Of a DNA stretch of 64,000 nucleotides, positions 1 to 8,841 are shown piece after piece (within the stretch, counting starts at the first letter, position 1; each line of letters starts with the position of its first letter). Origin of the DNA: Microbacteriaceae bacterium (GTDB taxonomy: Bacteria; Actinomycetota; Actinomycetes; Actinomycetales; Microbacteriaceae). The DNA lies in assembly GCA_025465095.1 (NCBI GenBank), contig JAODME010000003.1, positions 1 to 64,000 of the forward strand, written 5' to 3'. Under the pieces are notes generated by a model. It was not told where the DNA came from and did no database searches. It saw only the letters and a list, made by a program, of their open reading frames with translations. A program made the position numbers and the translations under genes.

Positions 1-1
1 C

Positions 2-1765
2 GACACCGTGGACGCCGAGAGCACCGAGTCGCGCCTCCAGCGCCCCGAGGGCGTCGTGCGTGCCGAGCGCAACGAGCGTGGCGGCCGCCAGCGCAACCAG
101 CGCGGTGCCCGCGCCGAGCAGGCCGAGCCGACCGAGCAGGCCGAGGTGGCCGAGCAGGCCGAGCCGACCGAGCAGGCCGACACCTCCGCTGCCGACACCG
201 AGCAGACCGAGCAGGCCGAGCAGTCCGACCAGCCCCGCCAGGGCCGCAACCGCAACCGCAGCCGCGGCGGCGACCGCACGCAGGGTGACCGCAACCAGGG
301 CGACCGCGCCCAGGGTGACCGCGCCCAGCAGACCGGCGACGACCGCGCCACCGCCGAGCGCGGCGACGACCGCCAGCAGAACCAGCGCCAGGCCGGCAAC
401 CGCGGCCAGGGCCAGGACCGCCAGCAGAACGATCGCCAGCAGAGCGACCGCGCCCAGCAGGAGCGTCAGGGCCAGGACCGCAACCAGGGCCTTGACCGCA
501 ACTCCGGCCCCGAGGACGAGCTGAACGGCCGCAACAACCGCAGCCGGTTCCGTGACCGCAAGCGTCGCGGCGCCACCACCAACGACGACTTCGAGCCCGA
601 GCTGACCGACGATGACGTGCTCATCCCCGTCGCCGGCATCCTCGACGTGCTCGACAACTACGCCTTCGTGCGCACCTCCGGCTACCTGCCCGGTGCCAGC
701 GACGTGTACGTGTCGCTCGGCCAGGTCAAGAAGTACAACCTGCGCAAGGGTGACGCCGTCGTGGGCTCGATCCGTCAGCCGCACGAGGGCGACCAGAGCG
801 GCCGCCAGAAGTACAACGCGATCGTCAAGGTCGACTCCATCAACGGCCTGACGGTTGAGGAAGCCGCCACCCGCGTCGAGTTCCAGAAGCTCACCCCGCT
901 CTACCCGCAGGAGCGCCTGCGCCTCGAGACCGAGCCGGGCAAGCTGACCCAGCGCATCATCGACCTCGTCGCGCCGATCGGCAAGGGCCAGCGTGGTCTG
1001 ATCGTCGCGCCGCCCAAGGCCGGCAAGACCATCGTCATGCAGCAGATCGCCAACGCCATCGCCACGAACAACCCCGAGGTCCACCTCATGGTCGTCCTGG
1101 TCGACGAGCGCCCCGAAGAGGTCACCGACATGCAGCGCACGGTGAAGGGTGAGGTCATCGCCTCCACCTTCGACCGCCCCGCCGAAGACCACACCACGGT
1201 CGCCGAGCTCGCCATCGAGCGTGCCAAGCGCCTCGTCGAGCTGGGCCACGACGTCGTCGTGCTGCTCGACTCGATCACGCGCCTCGGCCGCGCCTACAAC
1301 CTGACGGCCCCGCCGAGCGGCCGCATCCTCTCCGGTGGAGTGGACGCATCCGCGCTGTACCCGCCCAAGCGCTTCTTCGGCGCTGCCCGCAACATCGAGA
1401 ACGGTGGCTCGCTCACCATCCTCGCCTCCGCGCTGGTGGAAACCGGGTCCAAGATGGACGAGGTCATCTTCGAGGAGTTCAAGGGCACCGGCAACATGGA
1501 ACTCCGCCTGTCGCGCCAGCTGGCCGACAAGAGGATCTTCCCCGCGGTGGACGTCAACGCCTCCGGCACGCGTCGCGAGGAGATGCTCATGGGCGTCGAC
1601 GAGACGAAGATCAACTGGAAGCTGCGCCGCGCTCTCGCCGGGCTCGAGACCCAACAGGCACTCGAACTCGTGCTCACTCGACTGAAGGACACCACGAGCA
1701 ACGTGGAGTTCCTCATGCAGGTGCAGAAGTCGATGCCGTCGGCACCGGGCTCAGACAAGGAGTAG
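2..1765 (+). CDS. rho: Transcription termination factor Rho (5' end outside window)
   Basis: Hexameric RNA-dependent ATPase/helicase that terminates transcription. The reading frame is open to the left edge, so the true start and probably the Rho_N domain lie upstream; the GTG at 8 is only the first in-frame start codon. Roughly nt 60-570 encode a disordered insert, first Glu/Gln/Ala-rich, then rich in GDR, DRQQN and RGQ motifs, as is usual in high-GC actinobacterial Rho. The RNA-binding cold-shock-like fold follows (from about nt 640), then the ATPase: Walker A APPKAGKT at nt 1007-1030, Walker B VVVLLDS near nt 1255-1275, and the conserved C-terminal KGTGNMEL region. prfA begins 3 bp after the stop, so the two are almost certainly co-transcribed. 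Identification is secure; only the N-terminus is missing. Confidence 0.97.
   Translation, partial: DTVDAESTESRLQRPEGVVRAERNERGGRQRNQRGARAEQAEPTEQAEVAEQAEPTEQADTSAADTEQTEQAEQSDQPRQGRNRNRSRGGDRTQGDRNQGDRAQGDRAQQTGDDRATAERGDDRQQNQRQAGNRGQGQDRQQNDRQQSDRAQQERQGQDRNQGLDRNSGPEDELNGRNNRSRFRDRKRRGATTNDDFEPELTDDDVLIPVAGILDVLDNYAFVRTSGYLPGASDVYVSLGQVKKYNLRKGDAVVGSIRQPHEGDQSGRQKYNAIVKVDSINGLTVEEAATRVEFQKLTPLYPQERLRLETEPGKLTQRIIDLVAPIGKGQRGLIVAPPKAGKTIVMQQIANAIATNNPEVHLMVVLVDERPEEVTDMQRTVKGEVIASTFDRPAEDHTTVAELAIERAKRLVELGHDVVVLLDSITRLGRAYNLTAPPSGRILSGGVDASALYPPKRFFGAARNIENGGSLTILASALVETGSKMDEVIFEEFKGTGNMELRLSRQLADKRIFPAVDVNASGTRREEMLMGVDETKINWKLRRALAGLETQQALELVLTRLKDTTSNVEFLMQVQKSMPSAPGSDKE
116..180 (+). 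repeat. 29-bp direct repeat inside the rho disordered insert
   Basis: Two identical 29-bp copies lie at 116-144 and 152-180, 36 bp apart and therefore in frame. They encode a repeated EQAEPTEQA-type acidic peptide. Such repeats allow in-frame expansion or contraction of the Rho insert. Confidence 0.8.
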
Positions 1766-1768
1766 GTC

Positions 1769-2848
1769 ATGTTCGAGTCAGTGCAGACCCTGCTGACCGA
1801 GCATGATGAGCTTCAGGAGCAGCTTGCTGACCCCGCGCTCCACTCGGATCCGGCCAGGTCGAAGAAGGTCAACCGGCGGTACGCCGAACTCGCCCGGATA
1901 ATCGCCGCCTACCATTCGTGGCGGCAGCTGTCCGACGATCTCGCGGCGGCGACCGAAATGGCAACCGAGGACGCTTCGTTCGCCGAGGAGGTTCCTGCGC
2001 TGCAGGAGAGCGTCGATGCAGCCGCCGAGAAGCTCCGGCGGCTGCTCATCCCGCGCGACCCCAACGACGCCCGTGACGTGATCATGGAGATCAAGATGGG
2101 GGAGGGCGGCGCAGAATCTGCCCTGTTCGCCGCAGACCTGCTGCGCATGTACCTCCACTATGCCGAGTCGAAGCGTTGGAAGACCGAGATCATCGAGCAG
2201 ACTCAGAGCGATCTGGGCGGCTATAAGGATGTCCAGCTCGCCATCAAGGGGTCGTCGAACGACCCGGCGCAGGGAGTCTGGGCGCACCTCAAGTACGAGG
2301 GCGGCGTGCACCGCGTCCAACGAGTGCCCGCGACGGAGTCGCAGGGTCGCATCCACACGTCTGCGGCCGGCGTTCTCGTCTTCCCCGAGGTCGACGAGCC
2401 CGAAGAGGTCGACATCAGCCCCAACGACCTCAAAATCGACGTGTACCGGTCGAGCGGGCCGGGAGGCCAGTCGGTGAACACGACAGACTCCGCCGTGCGG
2501 ATCACCCATCTTCCGACGGGCATCGTGGTCGCGATGCAGAACGAGAAGAGCCAGTTGCAGAACCGTGAGGCCGGAATGCGCGTGCTGCGCGCCCGCGTGC
2601 TTGCACGCCAGCAGGAGGAGATCGACGAGGCGGCGAGTGCCGTGCGTAAAAGCCAGATCCGCACGATGGACCGGTCGGAGCGCATCCGCACCTACAACTT
2701 CCCCGAAAACCGGATCGCCGATCATCGCACCGGGTACAAGGCCTACAATCTCGACGGTGTCATGAACGGCGCACTCGAGCCCGTGATCGAGTCCTGCATC
2801 CAGGCGGACGAAGAGGCACGGCTCGAAGCCCTAGGCAGCGAGGCCTGA
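1769..2848 (+). CDS. prfA: Peptide chain release factor 1
   Basis: Class I release factor that reads UAA and UAG and triggers peptidyl-tRNA hydrolysis. The 359-residue product has the family's normal length. The stop-codon recognition tripeptide PAT is at residues 187-189 ([10 protein letters not shown]), which marks RF1 rather than RF2, and the catalytic GGQ is at 232-234, whose Gln is the substrate of PrmC methylation. It starts 3 bp after rho. In many relatives prmC follows prfA directly; here a 7.7-kb catabolic cassette lies between them. Confidence 0.98.
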   Translation: MFESVQTLLTEHDELQEQLADPALHSDPARSKKVNRRYAELARIIAAYHSWRQLSDDLAAATEMATEDASFAEEVPALQESVDAAAEKLRRLLIPRDPNDARDVIMEIKMGEGGAESALFAADLLRMYLHYAESKRWKTEIIEQTQSDLGGYKDVQLAIKGSSNDPAQGVWAHLKYEGGVHRVQRVPATESQGRIHTSAAGVLVFPEVDEPEEVDISPNDLKIDVYRSSGPGGQSVNTTDSAVRITHLPTGIVVAMQNEKSQLQNREAGMRVLRARVLARQQEEIDEAASAVRKSQIRTMDRSERIRTYNFPENRIADHRTGYKAYNLDGVMNGALEPVIESCIQADEEARLEALGSEA

Positions 2849-2903
2849 CCCCCTGAGGCCGCCTTCTTCCGCCGGCTGAGCGAACGACTTCGCTCTACCC
2901 GGC

Positions 2904-2934
2904 CTGTACTCAGTCTGCTACGCTCTGTATACAG
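2904..2934 (+). promoter_or_regulatory. Tandem operator candidate for the GntR regulator
   Basis: CTGTACTCAG (2904-2913) and the perfect palindrome CTGTATACAG (2925-2934) are spaced 21 bp apart, two helical turns, and both continue with TCT. The core TGTATACA resembles operators of FadR/VanR-subfamily GntR proteins. The sites lie 30-60 bp upstream of the GntR start and overlap the likely promoter, so autoregulation is the simplest reading. This is an inference from sequence only. Confidence 0.6.
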
Positions 2935-2963
2935 TCTTCAAAGGTGATAGACAGGCGGAGCCG

Positions 2964-3710
2964 ATGGCATACGAAACGGTGGCGGAGCGCATAGCCGCTC
3001 GGTTGCGAGAGCAGATTTTAGTGGGCGAACTCGCCCCGGGCACCCCGCTTTCTCAAGTGCGTGTCGCGAGCTCCTTCGGAGTGAGCCGCATTCCTGTGCG
3101 CGATGCCCTTCAGGTTCTCGTCGCCGAGGGACTCGTGCGCCCGACCACGGGAGCGACCGCGGTGGTCACCGGGATGTCGGTGCCGGAGTTGCAGGAGCTC
3201 TACGAGATGCGCGAAGCGATCGAGCCCGTCGCCACTCAGATCGCGGTTCCGAACCTCGGTCGAGCCGAAGTGCTGCAGATGCGACGACTCCTCGGCGAGA
3301 TGACCCAAAGCGACGAGCCGAAGACCTGGCTCGCGGCGAACGCGCACTTCCACGCCACGGTATATCAGAAGGCGAATCGCCCCAGGATGATCCAGACCGT
3401 AGAGCAACTGCGCAAGCTCACGGATCGGTACCTGCACCTCCACCTCGAGGTGATCGGCAACACCGAGCACCTCCATGCCGAGCACACCCGGATCCTCGAA
3501 GCGGTTGAAGCCGGCGACGCAGCACTCACGGCGTCCCTGACGCGAGAGCATCTGGCCACTTCGCACGACTTCATCCTTCAATACCTGTTGGAGCATGCGG
3601 CAACGGAGGGAACGGATCCGTTTGCCTCGCTTCACGAGAGCAATCGACTATCAAGCACACCTGCCGCGATGGCGCGGCAGGATTCCCACCAGGAAGGAAA
3701 TCCCCAGTGA
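2964..3710 (+). CDS. GntR-family regulator, FadR/FCD subfamily
   Basis: Ligand-responsive repressor of 248 residues. Residues about 1-72 form the winged helix of GntR proteins (VAERIAARLREQIL, then SFGVSRIPVRDALQVLVAEGLV), and residues about 80-215 form the all-helical FCD effector domain with its usual His/Glu-rich metal or ligand pocket (ANAHFHATVY, EHTRILEAVEAGD). A GGCGGAG ribosome site precedes the ATG. It heads a cassette for an ABC transporter and three catabolic enzymes and overlaps the next gene by 4 bp (GTGA), so it probably controls the cassette and itself through the palindromes at 2904-2934. The effector is unknown. Confidence 0.9.
   Translation: MAYETVAERIAARLREQILVGELAPGTPLSQVRVASSFGVSRIPVRDALQVLVAEGLVRPTTGATAVVTGMSVPELQELYEMREAIEPVATQIAVPNLGRAEVLQMRRLLGEMTQSDEPKTWLAANAHFHATVYQKANRPRMIQTVEQLRKLTDRYLHLHLEVIGNTEHLHAEHTRILEAVEAGDAALTASLTREHLATSHDFILQYLLEHAATEGTDPFASLHESNRLSSTPAAMARQDSHQEGNPQ
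3661..3680 (+). other. Perfect 8-bp stem-loop before the substrate-binding protein gene
   Basis: CTGCCGCG (3661-3668) and CGCGGCAG (3673-3680) pair perfectly around a 4-nt ATGG loop, inside the last codons of the GntR gene. A strong ribosome site AGGAAGGAAA follows 10 nt later. There is no U-tract, so it is not a classic terminator; it could stabilise the downstream mRNA segment or set the expression ratio between regulator and binding protein. Confidence 0.5.
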
Positions 3711-4744
3711 ACACACGCACACGACGTGTCGGATACGTGAGCCTCGCCCTCTGCGCGGCTCTGTTGGCGACCGCTTGCACCCCGGCTGCCAACGGAGCAG
3801 CAGGGAGCGGTGGCGGTTCCGAGAACACGATCAGGTTCACCTTCGCACCCGACCCCGTCTGGGACTACATCACCGACGAGGGCATCCTCGCCGAGATGGA
3901 GGAGGACAGCGGAATGCGGGTGATCGCTTCGTCCACCTGGGACGAGTTCGGGGTGTTCGCCGGCGGTCACGCCGACGTGGTCTCCACCGCGAGCTATGAG
4001 ATCCCGATCATCGAGAAGGAGACCGGTCGCGAGACGCTCACGATCGGCAAGTACAACAAGGATCGCAGCGTGATCATCGCTCGCGCCGACAACCCGGCTG
4101 AGACGCTCGAAGACCTCAAGGGCGAGGACATCTCCGTCTTCACCGCCGTGTCGGCGACCCTGGTCTGGGGGGCATACGCCAAGCAGATGCACGATGTCGA
4201 TTTCCGAGCGGGTGGTGGTGACTACAATCTCGTCGTCGCCGACGCGCAGAACCAAGCCGACCTCGTCGAGCGAGGCGAAGTCGCCGCATGTGTCTGCCTC
4301 CCGGAGTTCGCCGCGCCCGGGCTCCGCAGTGGTGAACTCAAGGTGCTGTACGACGGGAAGGCTTCGTCGGACCTCTATGCCGAACAGGTCGTAGAAGGAC
4401 ACGAGGGCCCGATGATCAACGTCTTCCTCGCCGGCGAGGAATGGGCCAACGAGTACCCCGAAGAGGTCGAATTCTTTCTCGACGTCTGGCAGCGCGGACT
4501 GGAGGAATGGTCCGCGAACCAAGAAAAGATCATCGAGACCTATCCGCAGCACTTCGCGGTCGAGAAGCCCGAAGACGTCGCATTCGTGCAGCAGTACATT
4601 GCGGAGCATGACTGGTTCGTCGACGACATCCGATTCGACGACAGCTGGGTCGAGGGCGAGTCGCAGATCTTCGACCTGCTGAAGTCCACCGGATTCATGG
4701 ACGAAGGACAGGCGCTGCCGGACTTCCGCACCGCGAGCAAGTGA
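3707..4744 (+). CDS. ABC transporter substrate-binding lipoprotein (NitT/TauT type)
   Basis: Extracytoplasmic binding protein of 345 residues. A signal peptide ends in the lipobox LLATAC with Cys24 as the lipidation site, so the mature protein is membrane-tethered. The mature part resembles SsuA/NMT1-type solute receptors, including the segment around NPAETLEDLKGEDISV where these proteins commit to a bound small ligand. The GTG start overlaps the GntR stop, behind an AGGAAGGAAA ribosome site. It is the receptor of the transporter formed with the next three genes. NitT/TauT systems carry sulfonates, pyrimidine precursors or aromatic acids; the downstream enzymes suggest a carboxylated or aromatic-derived substrate, but this is unproven. 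Confidence 0.88.
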   Translation: MNTRTRRVGYVSLALCAALLATACTPAANGAAGSGGGSENTIRFTFAPDPVWDYITDEGILAEMEEDSGMRVIASSTWDEFGVFAGGHADVVSTASYEIPIIEKETGRETLTIGKYNKDRSVIIARADNPAETLEDLKGEDISVFTAVSATLVWGAYAKQMHDVDFRAGGGDYNLVVADAQNQADLVERGEVAACVCLPEFAAPGLRSGELKVLYDGKASSDLYAEQVVEGHEGPMINVFLAGEEWANEYPEEVEFFLDVWQRGLEEWSANQEKIIETYPQHFAVEKPEDVAFVQQYIAEHDWFVDDIRFDDSWVEGESQIFDLLKSTGFMDEGQALPDFRTASK

Positions 4745-5580
4745 CGGTGACAACCACAACTCTCGAGCGGCGCGCGAAGCACACGCGCGCCGCCTCGAAC
4801 AACGCCCCGCGAAAGAGGGGGGCTAACAAACTGCAGCGCGTCGGCCTGGTCCTCGTCGGGTACCTGCTGCTGCTCGGCATCTGGTCCTACTTCTCGACGT
4901 ACTATTTCACCCCGTACATCCTTCCGCCGCCCTGGGCCGTCGCCGCAGAGATGTGGCACCTGTTGATCGACGGCACTGCCTTCGTGCAATTCGGGGCAAG
5001 CATCGGCAAGATCGCCGCCGGGTTCGCGATCGGCGCGTTGATCGGCGCTCCGATCGGCCTGCTCATGGGCCGCAGCCGTTACTGGAAGAACTTTTTTCAG
5101 CAGCCGATGCTGGTTCTCGGCAACGTACCGGGACTGACCTACGCCGTCTTCGCCCTGATCCTCTTCGGCATCGGGGCCGTCGGCCCGGTTGTCGCGGTGA
5201 CGCTCGTGGCGCTGCCCTACGTCGCCCTCAACGTGGCGCAAGGGGTGGAAGAAGTGGACCCACACCTGATCCACATGAGCACCGTCTACGGCCGGAGCAG
5301 GAAGGACGTGATCCGATCGGTGTTCCTGCCGTCGGTGATGCCCTACCTCTTCTCGGCGCTGCGCTACGGCTTCGCAATGGCCTGGAAGGTGGAGGCTCTC
5401 ACCGAGGTGTTCGGTGGAAGAAGCGGCATCGGCTTCATGATCCGCGCCGAATACCAGGAGTTCTCGGTGACCGGGGTCCTGGCTTGGACTGGCTTCTTCG
5501 TTCTATTCATTCTGCTCGTCGAGCGAGTCTTTCTCGCGCAACTCGAGAATCGCATCTTCGCCTGGCGAGGGGGACGGTAG
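4741..5580 (+). CDS. ABC transporter permease (SsuC-like) 1
   Basis: Inner-membrane permease of 279 residues with about six membrane segments after a basic 40-residue N-terminus. The cytoplasmic EAA-type loop that docks on the ATPase is in STVYGRSRKDVIRSVFLPSVMPY (near residue 180-200). It begins with a GTG that overlaps the receptor gene stop by 4 bp. It forms the transport pore with the following permease; both belong to the SsuC/TauC family. Confidence 0.9.
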   Translation: MTVTTTTLERRAKHTRAASNNAPRKRGANKLQRVGLVLVGYLLLLGIWSYFSTYYFTPYILPPPWAVAAEMWHLLIDGTAFVQFGASIGKIAAGFAIGALIGAPIGLLMGRSRYWKNFFQQPMLVLGNVPGLTYAVFALILFGIGAVGPVVAVTLVALPYVALNVAQGVEEVDPHLIHMSTVYGRSRKDVIRSVFLPSVMPYLFSALRYGFAMAWKVEALTEVFGGRSGIGFMIRAEYQEFSVTGVLAWTGFFVLFILLVERVFLAQLENRIFAWRGGR

Positions 5581-5582
5581 TC

Positions 5583-6437
5583 ATGACAACAACAGAAAAA
5601 CGCGTCCAGCCGGCGGACAGCGGCACAACCACGGCGAAAGTGCGGCACTGGCTGGTCCGGCCAATTGGCGCATCCACCACGGCCGCGGTGATCTTCCTGG
5701 TCATCTGGCAACTGGCAGATGCTTTGGGCGATCGACTTCCTGGCCCCATCGCGGTCACCGCCGCCGCCATCCTCGAGGTGCAGGAAGGCGAGTTCATCGA
5801 CAACTTCGCTATCAGCATGCAGCGGTTCGGGATCGGGATCGGACTGTCGATCGTCATCGGCACCGTGCTCGGCCTGGCCATCGGCTCGTCGCGACTGCTC
5901 AACGACGTGCTCGGCGACCTCAACCTCGTCGGACTCGCCATTCCCGCGGTCATCTGGGCGCTGCTGTGCACGATGTGGTTCGGCTTCGGCAACACCGCTC
6001 CGATCGTCACCATCGTGCTGTCGGCGGTGCCGTTCATCGCGGTGAACGTCGCGGCCGGAGCAAGGTCGATCCCGCCTTCCCTGCAGCACATGTCCGGGTC
6101 GTTCGCGGTGCCGTTCAACCGGCGTCTCCGGCACGTCATGCTGCCTGCGGTCTCCGGTTACCTGTTCGCGGGCATCCGCTTCGCCGTGATGTCGGGATGG
6201 AATGGGCTGCTCCTCTCCGAGTGGTTCGGCGCTTCGGACGGAGTGGGCCATCGGGCGCGGTACTGGTACGACGCCAACCGAATGCCCGGATTCCTGGCCT
6301 GGATCGCCTTCTTCATCCTCTTCATGGTGCTCACCGACCGTCTGCTTCTCGAGCGAATCTCTCGAAAGGCCTTCCGCTGGCGCGACGGCGACGCCGACGC
6401 CAAGAGCGCAGAACCGGCGAAGAATCTCGCCGGCTGA
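5583..6437 (+). CDS. ABC transporter permease (SsuC-like) 2
   Basis: Second membrane subunit, 284 residues from the ATG at 5583, two bases after the previous stop. The frame is open further upstream, but that part overlaps the first permease and is spurious. It shows about six hydrophobic helices and an EAA-type loop at SFAVPFNRRLRHVMLPAVSGYLF. The two permeases are clearly diverged from each other, so the pore is a heterodimer, which is less common among SsuC-type systems than a homodimer. Confidence 0.9.
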   Translation: MTTTEKRVQPADSGTTTAKVRHWLVRPIGASTTAAVIFLVIWQLADALGDRLPGPIAVTAAAILEVQEGEFIDNFAISMQRFGIGIGLSIVIGTVLGLAIGSSRLLNDVLGDLNLVGLAIPAVIWALLCTMWFGFGNTAPIVTIVLSAVPFIAVNVAAGARSIPPSLQHMSGSFAVPFNRRLRHVMLPAVSGYLFAGIRFAVMSGWNGLLLSEWFGASDGVGHRARYWYDANRMPGFLAWIAFFILFMVLTDRLLLERISRKAFRWRDGDADAKSAEPAKNLAG

Positions 6438-6479
6438 CCCAGCAGCTTCACCCACCGACCACAACTTAGGGAGCCCCTC

Positions 6480-7253
6480 ATGGCCACAGTCACTGTCGAC
6501 TGCCTGCGCAAGGTATTCGCAACGCCCACCGGCCCGCAAACAGTCATTGACGACATCAGCTTCGAAGTGGCAGATCAGTCGTTCCTGTCACTGGTCGGGC
6601 CTTCCGGCTGCGGCAAGACCACGCTGCTGAACATCATCTCCGGCATCGAGGCCGCGACCTCCGGGTCGGTGGAGATGAAGGAGAACGGACAGGCCGCCAA
6701 GTTGGCGTACGTCTTCCAGGAACCCCGGTTGCTGCCATGGCGTTCCGTGTTCGACAACCTGATGTACGTCCAGCCCGTGCAGGATGATGCGGCACGAGAG
6801 CGGGTCACCACCGCACTCGAACGGGTCGGCCTGGCGCATGCCGCGAAGAAGTGGCCGGGCCAACTCTCCGGTGGCCAGCAGCAGCGAATCGGTATCGCCC
6901 GGGCGTTCTCGGTCGAGCCGGACGTGCTGCTGATGGACGAGCCGTTCAGCCACCTCGACGCCATAACAGCCCGCGGTCTGCGCGAACACCTGCAGGAGCT
7001 TTGGGCTCACACCCGCAAGACCGTGATTTTCGTGACGCACGACGTCAGCGAGGCGGCGGAACTTTCCGACCGCATCCTCATGCTGGCGCCGGGTGGACGA
7101 ATCCACGAAGACATTCAAGTCACCCTGCCGCGTCCCCGACGCGCGTCCGACCCGGAGGTCGCGGTGCTGGAAGCATCAGTGCTTCGCCGCTTCGAGGATC
7201 TCGAGGCGGCAACCAAAAACCAGTCCGCGCAGTTGCACTCACAAACAGCCTGA
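6480..7253 (+). CDS. ABC transporter ATP-binding protein (SsuB/TauB-like)
   Basis: Cytoplasmic ATPase of 257 residues that powers the importer. All nucleotide-binding motifs are present: Walker A GPSGCGKTT (40-48), Q-loop FQEPRLLPW (79-87), signature LSGGQQQR (129-136), Walker B VLLMDEP (149-155) and the switch His in VTHD. The phrase EPRLLPW is typical of the NitT/TauT/Ssu family. It completes the import system of the cassette. Confidence 0.93.
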   Translation: MATVTVDCLRKVFATPTGPQTVIDDISFEVADQSFLSLVGPSGCGKTTLLNIISGIEAATSGSVEMKENGQAAKLAYVFQEPRLLPWRSVFDNLMYVQPVQDDAARERVTTALERVGLAHAAKKWPGQLSGGQQQRIGIARAFSVEPDVLLMDEPFSHLDAITARGLREHLQELWAHTRKTVIFVTHDVSEAAELSDRILMLAPGGRIHEDIQVTLPRPRRASDPEVAVLEASVLRRFEDLEAATKNQSAQLHSQTA

Positions 7254-7273
7254 GATCGAAGAAAGTGACCGGA

Positions 7274-8839
7274 ATGAATCCCGCAGCCATTACCGACGCC
7301 GAGAACCGGCCCGACACGCTTCCCGATGAAGCTCACGACACGCCTGAGGGGAGGCAACCGCACAAGCTGCTCATCGGAGGGCGCGAAGTCAGCGGTGGAG
7401 CCCCACTGCTGAACCTCATCAACCCCGCAACCGGCCGAGTATTCGCGCAGTGCCACAATGCGGATGCCGCCGACATCGACACGGCCGTCCGCTCCGCTCG
7501 CGCCGCGTTCGACAGCGGCGTGTGGAGTGAACTGCCGATCCACCAGCGCGCGCGCATCCTGAACCGTTTCGCCGACCTGCTCGAATCGAACATGGATCAG
7601 CTGTACCGCCTCGAGACACTGAACAACGGGCGTCCGATCACCGAGACGAAGGCGCAGATCACGCGACTTCCGGAATGGTACCGCTACAACGCAGCCCTCC
7701 TGCTCGCCGATCGCGACGCGGTCGTGCCCATGACCGGGCAGTATCACTCGTACACGTCGAGGTTTCCGCTCGGGGTCGTCGCGACCCTCTCGTCGTTCAA
7801 CCACCCGCTGATGATCGCGTCCAAGAGCCTTGCACCCGCGCTCGCGGCGGGCAACAGCGTGGTGCTCAAGCCCTCGGAGCAGACTCCGCTCACCGCGCTC
7901 GTCGTCGGTCAGCTCGCGCTCGATGCCGGCATACCGGCCGGAGTGCTGAACGTCGTGCCAGGTCTCGGTCCCGTAGCCGGCGCGGCACTGGTCGAGCACG
8001 AACTGGTCGACAAGGTGGTCTTCACCGGTGGAACCGAGCCTGGACGTTCTATCGCGATGGCCACCGCGAAGCGGTTTGCGAAGTCGACGGTCGAGTTGGG
8101 CGGCAAGACGCCTGTGCTCGTCTTCGACGACATGCCGGTCGACGTCTCAGCGCGCGGCGCGGCTTTCGGTGGGTTCATCGGAGCCGGACAGACCTGCATC
8201 GCCGGCACTCGCATCCTCGTGCAGAGCACCGTGTATGAGAGGTTCGTCGAGGCGCTCGTCGCGCAGACCGAGCAGATTCGCATCGGCGACCCGAGCGAGA
8301 AGGAGACCCAGCTCGGTCCGGTCATCTCCGACCGGGCCCGTGACCGGATCCTCGGTTACGTGAAGATCGGGGTTGACGAGGGCGCTCGGCTAGCCACCGG
8401 GGGGCACGCCGTCGACGTTCCAGGGTTCGACGGCTACTTCGTCGCGCCGACCGTGCTCGCCGACGTCAACAATCAGATGCGGGTAGCCCGCGAGGAGATC
8501 TTCGGTCCAGTGCTCGTCGTCATCCCCTTCGACACGGAAGAGGATGCCATCGCCATCGCCAACGACTCCCCGTACGGACTCGGATCCTCCATTTGGACGC
8601 GGGACGTCGCGCGAGCGCATCGGGTGGCGTCAAAGCTCGAGCACGGCATCGTCTGGGTGAACGATCACCACCGCCTCGACCCCTCCTCGCCGTGGGGAGG
8701 CGTTCGTGATAGCGGACACGGTCGCGAGGGGGGCTGGGAGTCGTTCCACGACTTCACCCATGTGCGCAGCGTCACGGTGCGCATCGCCCAAGACGATGTC
8801 GACTGGTACGGCGGCGTAGCGCTAGAACGGTTGAACTGA
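7274..8839 (+). CDS. NAD(P)-dependent aldehyde dehydrogenase
   Basis: Oxidises an aldehyde to the carboxylic acid with NAD(P). The 521-residue product carries the full active site: Asn176 (SFNHP), Lys199 (VVLKPSEQ), general base Glu274 (VELGGKTP) and nucleophile Cys308 (GAGQTCIAGTR), plus EEIFGPVL. The ATG at 7274 is chosen because GAAGAAAG lies about 9 nt before it; the open frame upstream overlaps the ATPase gene. Its neighbour is an ACMSD-family amidohydrolase, and decarboxylase plus semialdehyde dehydrogenase is the pair used for aminomuconate semialdehyde in 3-hydroxyanthranilate-type pathways. No ring-cleaving dioxygenase is present here, so this parallel is only a hint. Confidence 0.92.
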   Translation: MNPAAITDAENRPDTLPDEAHDTPEGRQPHKLLIGGREVSGGAPLLNLINPATGRVFAQCHNADAADIDTAVRSARAAFDSGVWSELPIHQRARILNRFADLLESNMDQLYRLETLNNGRPITETKAQITRLPEWYRYNAALLLADRDAVVPMTGQYHSYTSRFPLGVVATLSSFNHPLMIASKSLAPALAAGNSVVLKPSEQTPLTALVVGQLALDAGIPAGVLNVVPGLGPVAGAALVEHELVDKVVFTGGTEPGRSIAMATAKRFAKSTVELGGKTPVLVFDDMPVDVSARGAAFGGFIGAGQTCIAGTRILVQSTVYERFVEALVAQTEQIRIGDPSEKETQLGPVISDRARDRILGYVKIGVDEGARLATGGHAVDVPGFDGYFVAPTVLADVNNQMRVAREEIFGPVLVVIPFDTEEDAIAIANDSPYGLGSSIWTRDVARAHRVASKLEHGIVWVNDHHRLDPSSPWGGVRDSGHGREGGWESFHDFTHVRSVTVRIAQDDVDWYGGVALERLN

Positions 8840-8841
8840 CC

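Noticed and set aside
2842-2860. GGCCT/AGGCC stem-loop after prfA as an intrinsic terminator
   Set aside because: Only 5 bp with a 9-nt loop and no U-tract; too weak to call.
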